Below are positions 34,563-44,718 of a DNA stretch of 64,000 bases, piece after piece; within the stretch, counting starts at the first letter, position 1, and each line of letters starts with the position of its first letter. Source of the stretch: Corallium rubrum (taxonomy: Eukaryota > Cnidaria > Anthozoa > Scleralcyonacea > Coralliidae); assembly GCA_964035015.1 (NCBI GenBank), contig OZ035997.1, forward strand, positions 20,639,563 through 20,703,562, written 5' to 3'. The translations under genes were made by a program, and so were the position numbers. A model generated the notes under the pieces. It was not told where the DNA came from, made no database searches, and was given only the letters and a program-made list of their open reading frames with translations.

Positions 34563-34888
34563 ACACCGCTGCCAAACGTTTACGTATGCGTGAATTCGCT
34601 AGCGTAAACATTGCAAGATAAGTGACAACTAGCCGTGGCGACAACGATTTGTGTTTTAAAAAAAGGGTAAATAAAATTACAAAGGATTAATTTCAGAATA
34701 TGTTACAACACTGACAAAGAAGCCATGTAGAAATTACTTACCTTATGTTTTTGGTAGTATGCTTATAATTTTAACTTTAATTTGTGTCGGACTCTCAGAT
34801 CAGTCCAAATATTTCAGTGTTTTCCCGCTCTTTTCTTGAGGTGCGAGCTCGGACGTCGCGCATGCGCAAAAAGTTTGTCAGCGGTGTT
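34563..34888. mobile_element. MITE with AACACCGCTGCC ends, second copy
   Basis: This copy matches 24958-25311 over its whole length in the same orientation. It lies just upstream of the RNASEH2B start codon and so may overlap its promoter. Confidence 0.82.
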
Positions 34889-34889
34889 A

Positions 34890-35505
34890 TGACCGTCAGT
34901 CTCTCTTATATTGTATAACTCGTCTCTCATTCTTTGCACTGCTACCCAAAAGTAAAATACAAAACGTATTTATGGTTATTCATCTGACACGATATCCCAA
35001 ATACATATGTAAACGCTATTCGTCTGACATATTGGTGTTTTACCATTTACTGTGATTATAGCTAGTTTGATGTGGTTTGATCACATTTCAGGGCCGTAGC
35101 GACCAACTTTGAAGTGGTCCGGTTGGGCGTGGTGGATGCGAGCGCCGAAGCCACGAGAAATTTCTAGGGTGGTCCAGGGACATGCTCCCCCTAAAAATTG
35201 TTGATTTTCTAAGGAAACACTATTCGTTTCTAGGCTTCGTAGTGACAGTGTTTGGGGGGGAGGGTTTCTAAAGTACCTTCTCGGATTACAGGGCGCCAAG
35301 GCTGTCACTCCCCGGGTTTCAAGAACCCAGAACACGTCGCTGTCAATCGGTCATTAAAGATCATTGGAACTCTTATGATCATAACTCACCGACGCTCCTA
35401 TTTCAGCCCGGGGAGTGCGCCGGCTGTAAATGGTCACATATTATCCGCTCCTCTCATGCCTCTGATCTGTACTTCATCTTGAACACACTCAAACAATAAT
35501 ATTTA
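34890..35505. other. Intergenic, no supported feature
   Basis: G-rich low-complexity patches (for example at 35250) and a CCTAAAAATTGTTG context resemble repeat DNA, but no termini could be defined. Confidence 0.4.
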
Positions 35506-36101
35506 GGGCGCGATTACATGGACTGGGCTAGCCCGGTTAACAGGGATGAGTTTACGAAACGATTACATGGAGCGGGCTAGCCCGGTAAGCCGGGATGATT
35601 TCAGGCCGAAATTCGCAATGATCAAGTAAATAAGGGCAAAGTCACATTAGTTTTACTTCAGTTTTACACTAATTAGTCTATTATTTATTTTGTAGCCCAT
35701 CGTTAATAAAAAGATTGTTAAAGTCTTAGCTAACCCAAGAAAGCGTCTTCACGAAGGCTAATTAGCCTTCGCTTTGATCACGAAACATACAAACAACGTT
35801 GATGTTCTATTTCAGTTCCTTTCAGCACTATTTGTTCACACAGTCAAGCAAATGAACGCGTATCGAAGCGAGTTCAACAGTTTTTCAGCCCGGTTTGCCG
35901 GGATGAAAACGATTACATGTGCATGGACATTTTCATCCCGGTTAACCGGGCTAGCCCGGTTGCGACAACTGGGATCGCTAGCCCGCTTGCCATGTAATCG
36001 AAATGTTAAAACAACGTGCGTTTTATATATAAAGCGGGCTAGCCCGGTTAACCGAGCTAGCCCGGTTAACCGGTCCAGCCCGGTCCATGTAATCGTCCCC
36101 C
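35506..36101. mobile_element. PIF/Harbinger-like MITE with TTA target duplication
   Basis: The ends GGGCGCGATTACATGGAC and (inverted) GGGGGACGATTACATGGAC are flanked by TTA on both sides. The interior repeats GCTAGCCCGGTTAAC palindromes in both orientations, a design like that of the element at 7075-7865. Confidence 0.8.
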
Positions 36102-36584
36102 TTAGTTTATGTGCGCGCGCCTTCCTATTTCTACCTAATTTTTTGGCTTCTATTTTTTGAGATTGGGAAGGAGGAAGGAAGGGCGTTTGTGCTCCAGGTA
36201 AGTTTGGGTATTCAGACAGTGAGCAAATAGTAATACCTCCGAAAGTCACGGGGAGCAATCAACCGTTTCTCCCATAGCTTAAAGAGGGAAGGGAAGATCG
36301 CTGAGAATAGATCACTATTTCCTGCATATCATATATCCATATTAAGCGAAACTGATGATATGCAGTGCAAGATAACCGTAATATTACTCTTATACGAACC
36401 CTAAGAAACTAACTGTATTCTCATTGACTCAGACTTGATGAGATCGCGCGCTTATAGCGGGAAGACATAGAAAGAGTAGTCGCTGGGGACAGTGAAGATT
36501 TAGAGTTGCTGAGCAATTTCCCAGGACTATAACGCTTTATACATTGTTTCCAAAGTATCTTTAGAAACACAAGGTTTACATAAT

Positions 36585-37925
36585 CTTATAGAACACCTAT
36601 TGCTCTAGATGCTTTCTTACTGATGTTATCTACTTGTTCGTTCCAATCTAGCTTTTCATCAATGATGATTCCAAGACTTTTTGTTTTTGTTACACGTTTG
36701 ACAAAATTATTTCCAATTTTAATGATCGGGTCAGTTTCGATAATCGATATGTTATGCTTTGATGCAATAATCATATATTCTGTTTTGTCAATGTTTAGAG
36801 TTAATTTATTTGCTACTAGCCAATTTTCTATTTTTGCACAATTCAGAAATTAATTTTTTTTGAGATATATCAGTCGTTTTTCCATTGTCTGATACATTTG
36901 TATCATCAACAAACATGCTAGGCATGGAATCATCAAGACAATTAGGATGGTCATTAATGTAAATTAAGAAGAGAAGCGGATCCCAAATTTGATGCTTGTG
37001 GAACCCCGCATCGGATACTTCTGATGGACGATATACTTTGCTTAATTTTGCAAACTTGTCTTCTATTCTTTAAATATGAATTAAACCATTTTAGAGATGC
37101 CCCTTGGAAACCATATAGTTTTAGTTTTCCAAGAAGTATCTCATGATTTACTGTATCGAAGGCCTTTTTTAAATCTAGAAATAAGACGCCATTTATATTA
37201 AGCAGCCATTCATTTGTAACGCCCAATAAAGATGTTAATGTAGAGTAGCCTTCTCTAAAGCCAGCTTGAAATTTACTTATTAGATTGTTATTATTTAAAT
37301 AGTCAATAATCTGTTTGTAATCATTTTTTTCAAATACTTTTGTAACAATAGATAAGACCGATATTGGCCTATAATTGCCACAATCACTTTTACAGCCTGC
37401 CTTTAAAATGGGAGATACTCTGGCGAGTACCCAGTCGTCAGGGAAAATTGTTTGTATTAAAGATTGGTTAAATATCAGAGTTAAAAGTTGGTGTAATAAC
37501 CTGACGAGAATCCTTTAGAAGTTTAGGAGATATTCTATCTAATCCCGAACTTTTGTTATTTTTCAAATTAGATACTGCTGTTAAAACTTCACCTTCCGAT
37601 ATAAGGTTAACTGATTCAAATCTGCTTTCTGTAGGTTTTAAATAGTCTGCATAATTCTTGTTTGATGGTGGGATTTCACTTGAAAGTTTCTCGCCAATCC
37701 CTGCAAAATATTGATTGAAGGAATTTGCAATTTCTTTTTCCTCAGTAATCTTTTTGTCATCAAAATCTAGGTTAGAAACATCTGTTGTTTTTGAACATTT
37801 ACCTGTTAATAGGTTTATATATATTTCCACATTTCTCGAGATTTTCTTTTTGATTTTTTATATTGCTTTCATAATATAATGACTTGTCATTCTTGATTTT
37901 TCTATTAACTATATTTTTTTGTTTT
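36585..37925 (-). pseudogene. Broken LINE reverse transcriptase
   Basis: Minus-strand pieces in order are 37830-37468 (EIANSFNQYFAGIGEKLSSE, LKNNKSSGLDRISPKLLKD), 37226-36954 (FLDLKKAFDTVNHEILLGKL, IRCGVPQ) and 36774-36586 (KSLGIIIDEKLDWNEQV...KKASRAIG). Motif A and motif B are recognisable, while the catalytic ADD segment falls in a broken part. Several frameshifts are present. Confidence 0.85.
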
Positions 37926-37935
37926 TATATGCCTC

Positions 37936-39290
37936 GTGACAACACAAGGAGTGTCCACGGCTTCCTCAGACTTTCGTGAATTTTTTTCCACGACGATACT
38001 CGAATGGGTCCAAGCTGGGTCGATACTGCTTTGGGGACAGGTGGGGCACTGTGAACCTCCCCACCTGGTCATGCCTTTGACTATTGAGCCATCCAAACAG
38101 CGGCTGTGCCACGACGAGCGCTTTCTGAATTTATGGGTGCGGGATTCTCCATTTAGGCTGGATTACATTACCGATCTCCCGCAGTATGTCCTCTCAGGAC
38201 ATTTTCAATCCATTTTCGACGATAAAAACGGCTATCAGCACATTTCCTTAACCGAATCGAGTCGCACTTACTTTGATCTTGAATGGCGAGGTCGATATTT
38301 TGTATTCTGCGTTCTTCCCTTTGGCTGGAAAGCCAGCGCGTACATTTATCATTCTTTGGGTATGGTGGTCACTAGTACCATTCGCTCTTGGGGTGTCCCG
38401 GTTTCTCAATATATTGACGATCGACACGCGAGACAACTACTGTGGTCGCCGCAAATTCCAGATCCACGGTCCCGAGTCCCGTCTGTGATGACGCAGCAGC
38501 GTATATCGCATGTTACGTCCTCATCGATGCGGGGTATTTCCTTGGTTTCAAGATGTCGCAGCTTGTCCCTAGTACCACTGTCAGGTTTTTGGGTTTCCAG
38601 GTAAGCTCTCTTGATCAGGCTTTCTTTATTCCAGAAGATAAGAAACAACGTTTTCTCGAATTACTCCGGTCTGTGTTGAGCAGTCAATGGGTGGCATATC
38701 ATATCGTTCAGTTTAGCGATCCTGGCTTGCAAGTTGTATTCTAGGGAGATTTTAGCCAATATTAGTTTTCAGGCGAAAAAGACCCCGCGTGCGAGATGAG
38801 CTGTCGTTTTGGAAGAGTCCTGACAACTGGTGTCGACGCTTACCGTGGCGTTCGGAACGACACTCGGTGGTTCAGATCAACTCAGACACGTCCCACAGTG
38901 GCGAGGGAGCCGTGATGTTTCAGCAAGGCAAGCGTTCAGCCATTCGCGATTATTGTCAAGATGTGTCCCTCGCATCAACGTTCTTGAGGTGTGCGCGTTG
39001 GAACAAGCTACTGTAGCCTTGCGCGCGACTTCAACATACCAGGGTCGATGCTGGGTTGGACAGTCAAGTGGTTGTTCACTTCTGGGCTCGACAGGGCGGC
39101 CGAAGTCCGCAACTGAATGACATTTTTAAACGGATCGCCCGCTGTGACTCTGCCTATAATTTTGATCTCACTCTCGTTATGTTCCGTCAGCTTCTAATCC
39201 CGCCGACGCGCCTTCATGGGTGTTATCGGATTTGGACTGTACGTTGGCGCCAACTATTTGGCGATTAATGTGGTTGTTTTTGTTTGTTGT
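37936..39290 (+). pseudogene. DIRS reverse transcriptase-RNase H, frameshifted
   Basis: The first frame (37936-38604) contains LTIEPSKQRLCHDERFLNLW, LPFGWKASAYIYHSLG and the catalytic YIDDRH, the pattern of DIRS-type RTs. After a shift near 38440 the frame at 38442-38744 continues GYFLGFKMSQLVPSTTVRFLG. RNase H-like pieces follow in other frames (VVQINSDTSHSGEGAVMFQ; DSQVVVHFWARQGGRSPQLN; LSDLDCTLAPTIW). At least three frame changes make it non-functional as it stands. Confidence 0.85.
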
Positions 39291-39329
39291 TTTTTTCTTA
39301 GGTAGGATACGTAGCTGCTCCTTAGTTTT

Positions 39330-42300
39330 TTTTTATTTTTTTATTTACAAGCTTTGCCAAAATGACAGGGAAGTCCCACAGAGCTTGTGGCTCCATTACG
39401 GGATCCCCAAAATACAAAATTAATATGGAAAACATTAAAACATAAATATTAAAAGTAAGTTCTCACCTAAGACTCGTGAATATACATAAATTAACAGCAC
39501 ATTTTAACAAGAAGACCGGACAGAGGACGGCACGAGTGACATTTAACACAGACGGTTTTAAAAGTTTGTGGAGTTTCAACATTGTATACGTGTTCGGTTG
39601 CGTGTTGGTAATATTCTAATAATTTAGATTTAAATTGACTAGTAGAGAGGTTGACATTTCGCAAATGTGATGGCAAGGAGTTGAAAATTCGCGGTGCTCT
39701 ACAATAAAAGCTGTTTTGAAAAGTTAGAGTGTTTACTTTAGGAATATTTAGAATAATTTCATTTTTTTGGTTAGAGCGCCTAGTTACACGGTTAGAGGAC
39801 TTAACAGAAATGTAAGGGTCACTTGCAATACATAAACGTTTAAAGAGGTATACTAAGTCAAGGTACTCTTGCCAGTAGGACAGAGGTAGAAGTCCTGTTT
39901 TTACGAGTCTATCCTGATAGGTGTTGTCGGATCTAAATGGCAATGACAGAATAAACCTTGTGGCGCGGCGTTGGACTCTTTCAACGTTGAGAATTAACGA
40001 CACAGACTGCGGCGACCAAACTTGGGAACAATATGCAAAGTGACTCCTAACTAAAGCTGTGTATAGTGCAGTACGGACACGCTGGTCATGAATATCAATT
40101 GAAGATCTTCGAATAAAACCCAGCATTTTGTTGGCTTTAGTCAATACTGCAGATACATGCGAGTTCCATTTTAGATTAGGAGTAACTAGAACCCCAAGAT
40201 CTCTTTGAACGCTGATGGTCTTAACTGGCGTGTCCGTCACACGATAGCATGTCTGAATAGGTTTGGTATTCCTTGTTACTCTCAGGAGACCACATTTGGT
40301 TTGGTTGAGATCCATGCGCCAGATTTCACACCACTCGGATATCTTGTCAAGATCACGCTGGAGACATTTCCCATCCTCTGAATTTCTTATATCACGATAA
40401 CATTTAGTGTCATCAGCAAATAAAGCAACGGACGATGTGTTGGTTACATTAGGAAGATCATTCACATATATAAGAAATAACAAAGGACCGAGAATCGAGC
40501 CTTGGGGCACGCCAGATAGAGCTGGGAGTGGCTGTGATGTTTTTCCAAGGACGGTGACCTTCTGACGACGATCTACTAGGTAGTTCTCAAACCACTTCAA
40601 CAAATTTCCACAAATGCCGAAGTTGCATAACTTTATGAGCAGCAGTTGGTGGTCGACCCTGTCAAAAGCTTTAGCAAAGTCTAGATAGATTGTATCCGTT
40701 TGCACTCTCTTGTCGAGCAATTCCCCAATTTCATGTAGAACTAGTAGGAGCTGAGACGTGGTAGACTTTCCCTTAAGAAAACCAAACTGTAGTTTGTGAA
40801 GTTGAGAGGAGACGTGATCAATCAACCTGTTGTAGACACAACGTTCAAGAACCTTCGACACGATGGGTAATAGTGAAATAGGCCTATAGTTAGAAACCTC
40901 TTTCGCAGAACCACGCTTGGGAATTGGAACGATGTTGGAAACTTTCCATGCTGCTGGAATCTTCCCCACGGCCAGACATTTGTTGTAGAAGGCACAGAGA
41001 GATGAACATATGTAAGGTGCACAGTTTCTCAGTAACCTGGCTGGAATCTTGTCTGGACCAGTTGCTTTGTTAACATCCAGTGAAAGAAGAATACCACGTA
41101 CTTCATCTGGTGAAAAAGATACATCACTTAGCTGCTCAGAGGAAACTGTATGAGTTGATAGATGGTCTTCATATTCGTTTCTGGTGCATGGCGGCTTGAA
41201 CATAGAGAAGAAGTAATCATTAAAGAGGTTCGCGACATCGATGGGATTGTCAGCTGTAACAGTGGCATCATCACGTGTCCAGATCATTTTGTTCGGTACG
41301 CTGGAGTGCTTTGACACTGATTTAAAAACTGACCAGAATTTTTTAGTGTTGTGTTTTATCAAATCAGGCAGGGATTGATAAAATTCCTTACGCTTGGTTG
41401 AAATTAGACTTTTCGACAAACGACGAAGCTTACGAAACTTTTCCCGTAGATTTGGGCGGGGATTATTCTTTGCTTTTCTCCTGGCGGTCTCTTTTTTATT
41501 CAAAAGGTGTTTAATTTCATTATCAAACCATGGTGGAGTGTCGCGCCTCTTGAATGTCTTAGATGGAATGTGCTGAGCGGCAACCCCTAAAAATAGATCG
41601 CTCCAGCGTTGCCATTCGCCATCAATGTCGCTATCCATGTCGTAAGCATGCAAGTCGCCGTTAATTTCGTCAGCGGCAATGTCGTCAGCAGTGTTGGAGT
41701 TCGAAAGGTCCGTGGCCGAAAATCCAGCAAACACAAGAGACTGAAATAAACTCTCCCAGTCAGCCAGTCGGTAGTCAAATACAGTTCGCGAATCGTAGGT
41801 TGATGACTTCACACGTAGATTAAAATCAAAAAACAATAACTTATGATCACTGAATATGTTCATTGTCTTTGGTGGCACACATAATACATCAGTAACAGCT
41901 TCAGGGGAGTTAGTGAAAACAAGATCAAGAATGTTATTTAACCTTGTCGGATGCATGTTAATTTGTTCTAGAAAAAAGTCAAAAATAAGTTCACAAAATT
42001 CAGCAGAGCCGGCGGAAGTAGTACTAGTATGATTGGGAATGAAGTTCGAGTTCCAGGTTAGATCAGCAAAATTAAAATCTCCGGTGATGAGAATTTTATC
42101 GTAGTTTTCAGTGACTTGTAAAAACGACGTAAATAAATCAAGCCATTCGTTGAGATCACAGTTAGGTGGTCGATAGCAAACAGAAAAAAGACATTTCTTC
42201 AAGTTTTTACTTTCTAGTTCAATCGCAATGATCTCCAAACGATCAGACCAGTTCCCTGAAGTTATTCTGTTATACTGTAATCCTTTTCGCAATGCTAATA

Positions 42301-42904
42301 ATACTCCGCCACCACGTTTGTCACAGGAACGATCTTTTCTAATAATGTCATATCCAGCAGGGAGTATTTCGTTATCTGAGACACTGTTGTTGAGCCAAGT
42401 CTCGGTGACTGCTACAAAGTCTAAATTTTCCTCGTAAACTAGATCTTGAAAAGATTTTAAGTTATTCGTAAGCGTACCATTGGGGAGTTTGTTAAAACTT
42501 CGAAGGCTCTGAGCGTTAAATGACAAACAACGTAGACTTTTCCCTATCGCTTCGTTTTGAAATGCCGTAGAGAGAGGACCAGGATTAATGTGGACATCTC
42601 CAGACAAACGAATAAGAAGTAGAGCGACTGAAGCGTGAAGAAAGATCCGAGCGCCATGAATCAGCAGAGTACTAGAAGTTAACGGTCGTTTTTTGACGGT
42701 TGTTCGGCGTTTCCCGTATGTCTGTAATTTCACGATTGCATCCTCCCTGGCAACTTGAAAAACGGCACAGTTGGATACCAGAGTTGTACAAACGTTTTTA
42801 TTTGTTGTCAACTCATCAAAAATAAGATAAAAGTACAAAATGCGGCAAATGCCGCGAGAGCTTAAAAAGTCATGGCCAACCGCCATGATGGCGTGTATAT
42901 ATCT
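39330..42904 (-). mobile_element. Near-full-length CR1/L2-like LINE
   Basis: A single long frame is followed by a short 3' UTR and an A-rich tail (minus strand; T-runs at 39330-39348 on the plus strand). It is inserted in the DIRS element between its RNase H and recombinase parts. The 5' boundary near 42904 is estimated from where DIRS sequence resumes; target duplications were not resolved. Confidence 0.85.
39491..42886 (-). CDS. LINE endonuclease-reverse transcriptase polyprotein (1131 aa)
   Basis: The frame is intact. Residues 1-95 form a basic-hydrophobic leader ending ASVALLLIRLSG; residues 97-104 read DVHINPGP, a 2A-like motif. The APE endonuclease follows from about 116 (LSFNAQSLRS, TETWLN, CYRPPN, GDFNFADLTWN, SDHKLLFFDF), with all the catalytic residues I can name present. 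RT has LDFAKAFDRVDH (motif A), LSGVPQGSILGPLLFLIYVN (motif B) and FADD (motif C). The C-terminus carries a Cys-His cluster (CVKCHSC). An intact frame suggests a recent, possibly competent copy. Confidence 0.95.
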   Translation of the reverse strand: MAVGHDFLSSRGICRILYFYLIFDELTTNKNVCTTLVSNCAVFQVAREDAIVKLQTYGKRRTTVKKRPLTSSTLLIHGARIFLHASVALLLIRLSGDVHINPGPLSTAFQNEAIGKSLRCLSFNAQSLRSFNKLPNGTLTNNLKSFQDLVYEENLDFVAVTETWLNNSVSDNEILPAGYDIIRKDRSCDKRGGGVLLALRKGLQYNRITSGNWSDRLEIIAIELESKNLKKCLFSVCYRPPNCDLNEWLDLFTSFLQVTENYDKILITGDFNFADLTWNSNFIPNHTSTTSAGSAEFCELIFDFFLEQINMHPTRLNNILDLVFTNSPEAVTDVLCVPPKTMNIFSDHKLLFFDFNLRVKSSTYDSRTVFDYRLADWESLFQSLVFAGFSATDLSNSNTADDIAADEINGDLHAYDMDSDIDGEWQRWSDLFLGVAAQHIPSKTFKRRDTPPWFDNEIKHLLNKKETARRKAKNNPRPNLREKFRKLRRLSKSLISTKRKEFYQSLPDLIKHNTKKFWSVFKSVSKHSSVPNKMIWTRDDATVTADNPIDVANLFNDYFFSMFKPPCTRNEYEDHLSTHTVSSEQLSDVSFSPDEVRGILLSLDVNKATGPDKIPARLLRNCAPYICSSLCAFYNKCLAVGKIPAAWKVSNIVPIPKRGSAKEVSNYRPISLLPIVSKVLERCVYNRLIDHVSSQLHKLQFGFLKGKSTTSQLLLVLHEIGELLDKRVQTDTIYLDFAKAFDRVDHQLLLIKLCNFGICGNLLKWFENYLVDRRQKVTVLGKTSQPLPALSGVPQGSILGPLLFLIYVNDLPNVTNTSSVALFADDTKCYRDIRNSEDGKCLQRDLDKISEWCEIWRMDLNQTKCGLLRVTRNTKPIQTCYRVTDTPVKTISVQRDLGVLVTPNLKWNSHVSAVLTKANKMLGFIRRSSIDIHDQRVRTALYTALVRSHFAYCSQVWSPQSVSLILNVERVQRRATRFILSLPFRSDNTYQDRLVKTGLLPLSYWQEYLDLVYLFKRLCIASDPYISVKSSNRVTRRSNQKNEIILNIPKVNTLTFQNSFYCRAPRIFNSLPSHLRNVNLSTSQFKSKLLEYYQHATEHVYNVETPQTFKTVCVKCHSCRPLSGLLVKMCC

Positions 42905-44110
42905 ATATGATACCAGTTTCTTTTCTGTCCTCGTCCTTCGTTTCCGGTCCGGTCGCTAGGCGGTGGAAACCGGCCGCATCTTGTGGGCATGTGGCTGCGT
43001 CAACGACTTCGAAGCTCTTTTCTGCCAGTAGTGCGGTTCGCGTCAATATTCCCCAGTGGTTCTATCCCAGCCTGCTGCATATCCATTCGACGCCGCTGAA
43101 ACTCGTCTACGCAGTTTTCGAAGCGTTTTCGCGCAAAAGCCCTACGAAAGGCAAACGTCAAGCCTGGAGTATCGGTTGTCGGGTTTTTTTCCTCTTTAAG
43201 TCCTCCTAGAACGCTCTCCTCGTGCTCGGCTGACGACGTGGTACCTTTTCTCATTAGCCTGAACTCAGAGGGGAAGACGGTGGTTCAGATCCTCCTGCAC
43301 TTGTCCGAGGAGACTAGTGGCCGGTATCGTCAGGAACGTCGTGGGCAAGCTCCGAGCCATTTTTAACACACGGCCGCCTAGAGAGAGAAAATCCGGCATC
43401 TCTGCCACAGGTAAAACGTTATCTCACCTTCTGCCAGGAGGAGCAGGTGGCCGATGTCACTCTTTCTCGTCACGCGGTGCCCATGCAACCCGCAAAAATG
43501 CGTCGGTTAGTTTGATACCTGTCGGCGCATTTGATGCATTCGGCTCGAAGCCCCATCCAACGATATTTACTGGTGCGCGATGGTACCTTCTTCGTGGTGG
43601 AATTTTTTTACCGGCGATCAAGCCTCGGATTTTGGAAGATTGCAATCTCACTCCATTTTTCAGTTGCCCGACGAACAAGGTTATTTATTAAATTTTACCT
43701 TCGGGAAAACGTTACGAGGCACAGGAGCTCTTGCAAGGCCTTTTGTACTCTTAACGGCTCCCTCACGTGACATATATGCCCAGTGTTCTGGTTCCGCTAC
43801 TATTTGGATTATTGTCGCGATATGGTCATCTCCCTACACCCAGGATATGTCTTTCGTACCGTAACGGCTCACAAGTTGTGTCAGATCGACCGTTTATGGG
43901 TTCTGCGGTGAACAATCGCCTTCACCTTCTTTGGGCTGCGGTTTTACTATCGGAAGAAACACCTCACAGCTTTCGCACGGGTGTAGCGTCTACGTTAAGC
44001 TTATTAGGTTTTTTTGCGGATGACATAGCAATGTATGTCGGATGGTAGAGCGTGGAGTTGGCCCGTCAGTACTCGACGCCAGCGGCCGCCGCGCGCTTGC
44101 GAGTTGTTCT
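42905..44110 (+). pseudogene. DIRS tyrosine recombinase, decayed
   Basis: Plus-strand pieces in several frames encode DFGRLQSHSIFQLPDEQGYL, NFTFGKTLRG, then SDRPFMGSAVNNRLHLLW and ETPHSFRTGVASTLSLLG, followed by IAMYVGW. HSFRTG fits the H-x-x-R motif of tyrosine recombinases. After a TAG stop the same frame continues SVELARQYSTP, which would hold the Tyr nucleophile. Frameshifts and the stop make it a pseudogene. Confidence 0.75.
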
Positions 44111-44718
44111 TTCTGCCGTATTAAACACAGTAAGTTAATTCGCGATACTTCGCCTGGTACCCGTTCATAGTATGTACTGGCTTCGGGGTCATGTGTGTGT
44201 GTAAAATAGGGAATAAAGAGAGGAATAGTGTTGGTGTGGATTATGTTGGGCGTCTTCAGTGGGGAAGTGAGTAAGAGAGGCAGGGAGTTCGCGGATTCTA
44301 TTCCCGTATCATTATCTGCGCGCGATTGAATCTTAATGAAGAGTCAATGAGGATGCATATAGGTATTCTCATTGACTCAGACTTGATGAAATCGCGCGCT
44401 TATAGCGGGAAGACATAGAAAGAGTAGTCCCTGGAGACAGGGTGGGGCTGAGATGATAATGAACACATAGGTAGGCTATAAATAGGGGCAGGGTATTCAA
44501 TCACACTTGGGCTAAAAAAATCGGGGAAGAAAGGACACAAGTAAAATCCAAATAAGCTATCCAAAAAAACCAATAGCGATAATATTCACGCACAGCCTCA
44601 AAAAAAATAATTTTGGTGCTACGGAAAGAAGTCCGGTTGACTGCGGACCAACCGTACCGGTGTCTACGACCCTGCATTTTGCTTTCCTCTTAGCATTTTC
44701 TTCGTTACAATTTCTGTT

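Larger units (their letters stand above)
36415..44440 (+). mobile_element. Composite DIRS-type retrotransposon with LINE insertions
   Basis: A 78-bp direct repeat (GTATTCTCATTGACTCAGAC...GACAG) occurs at 36415-36492 and 44363-44440 with about three differences. Between the copies lie a minus-strand LINE fragment (36585-37925), the DIRS RT-RNase H part (37936-39290), an intact minus-strand LINE (39330-42904) and the DIRS tyrosine recombinase (about 42905-44110). Taking the direct repeats as DIRS termini is inference. A short inverted repeat GAGTCAATGAG/CTCATTGACTC adjoins the right copy. Confidence 0.6.
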
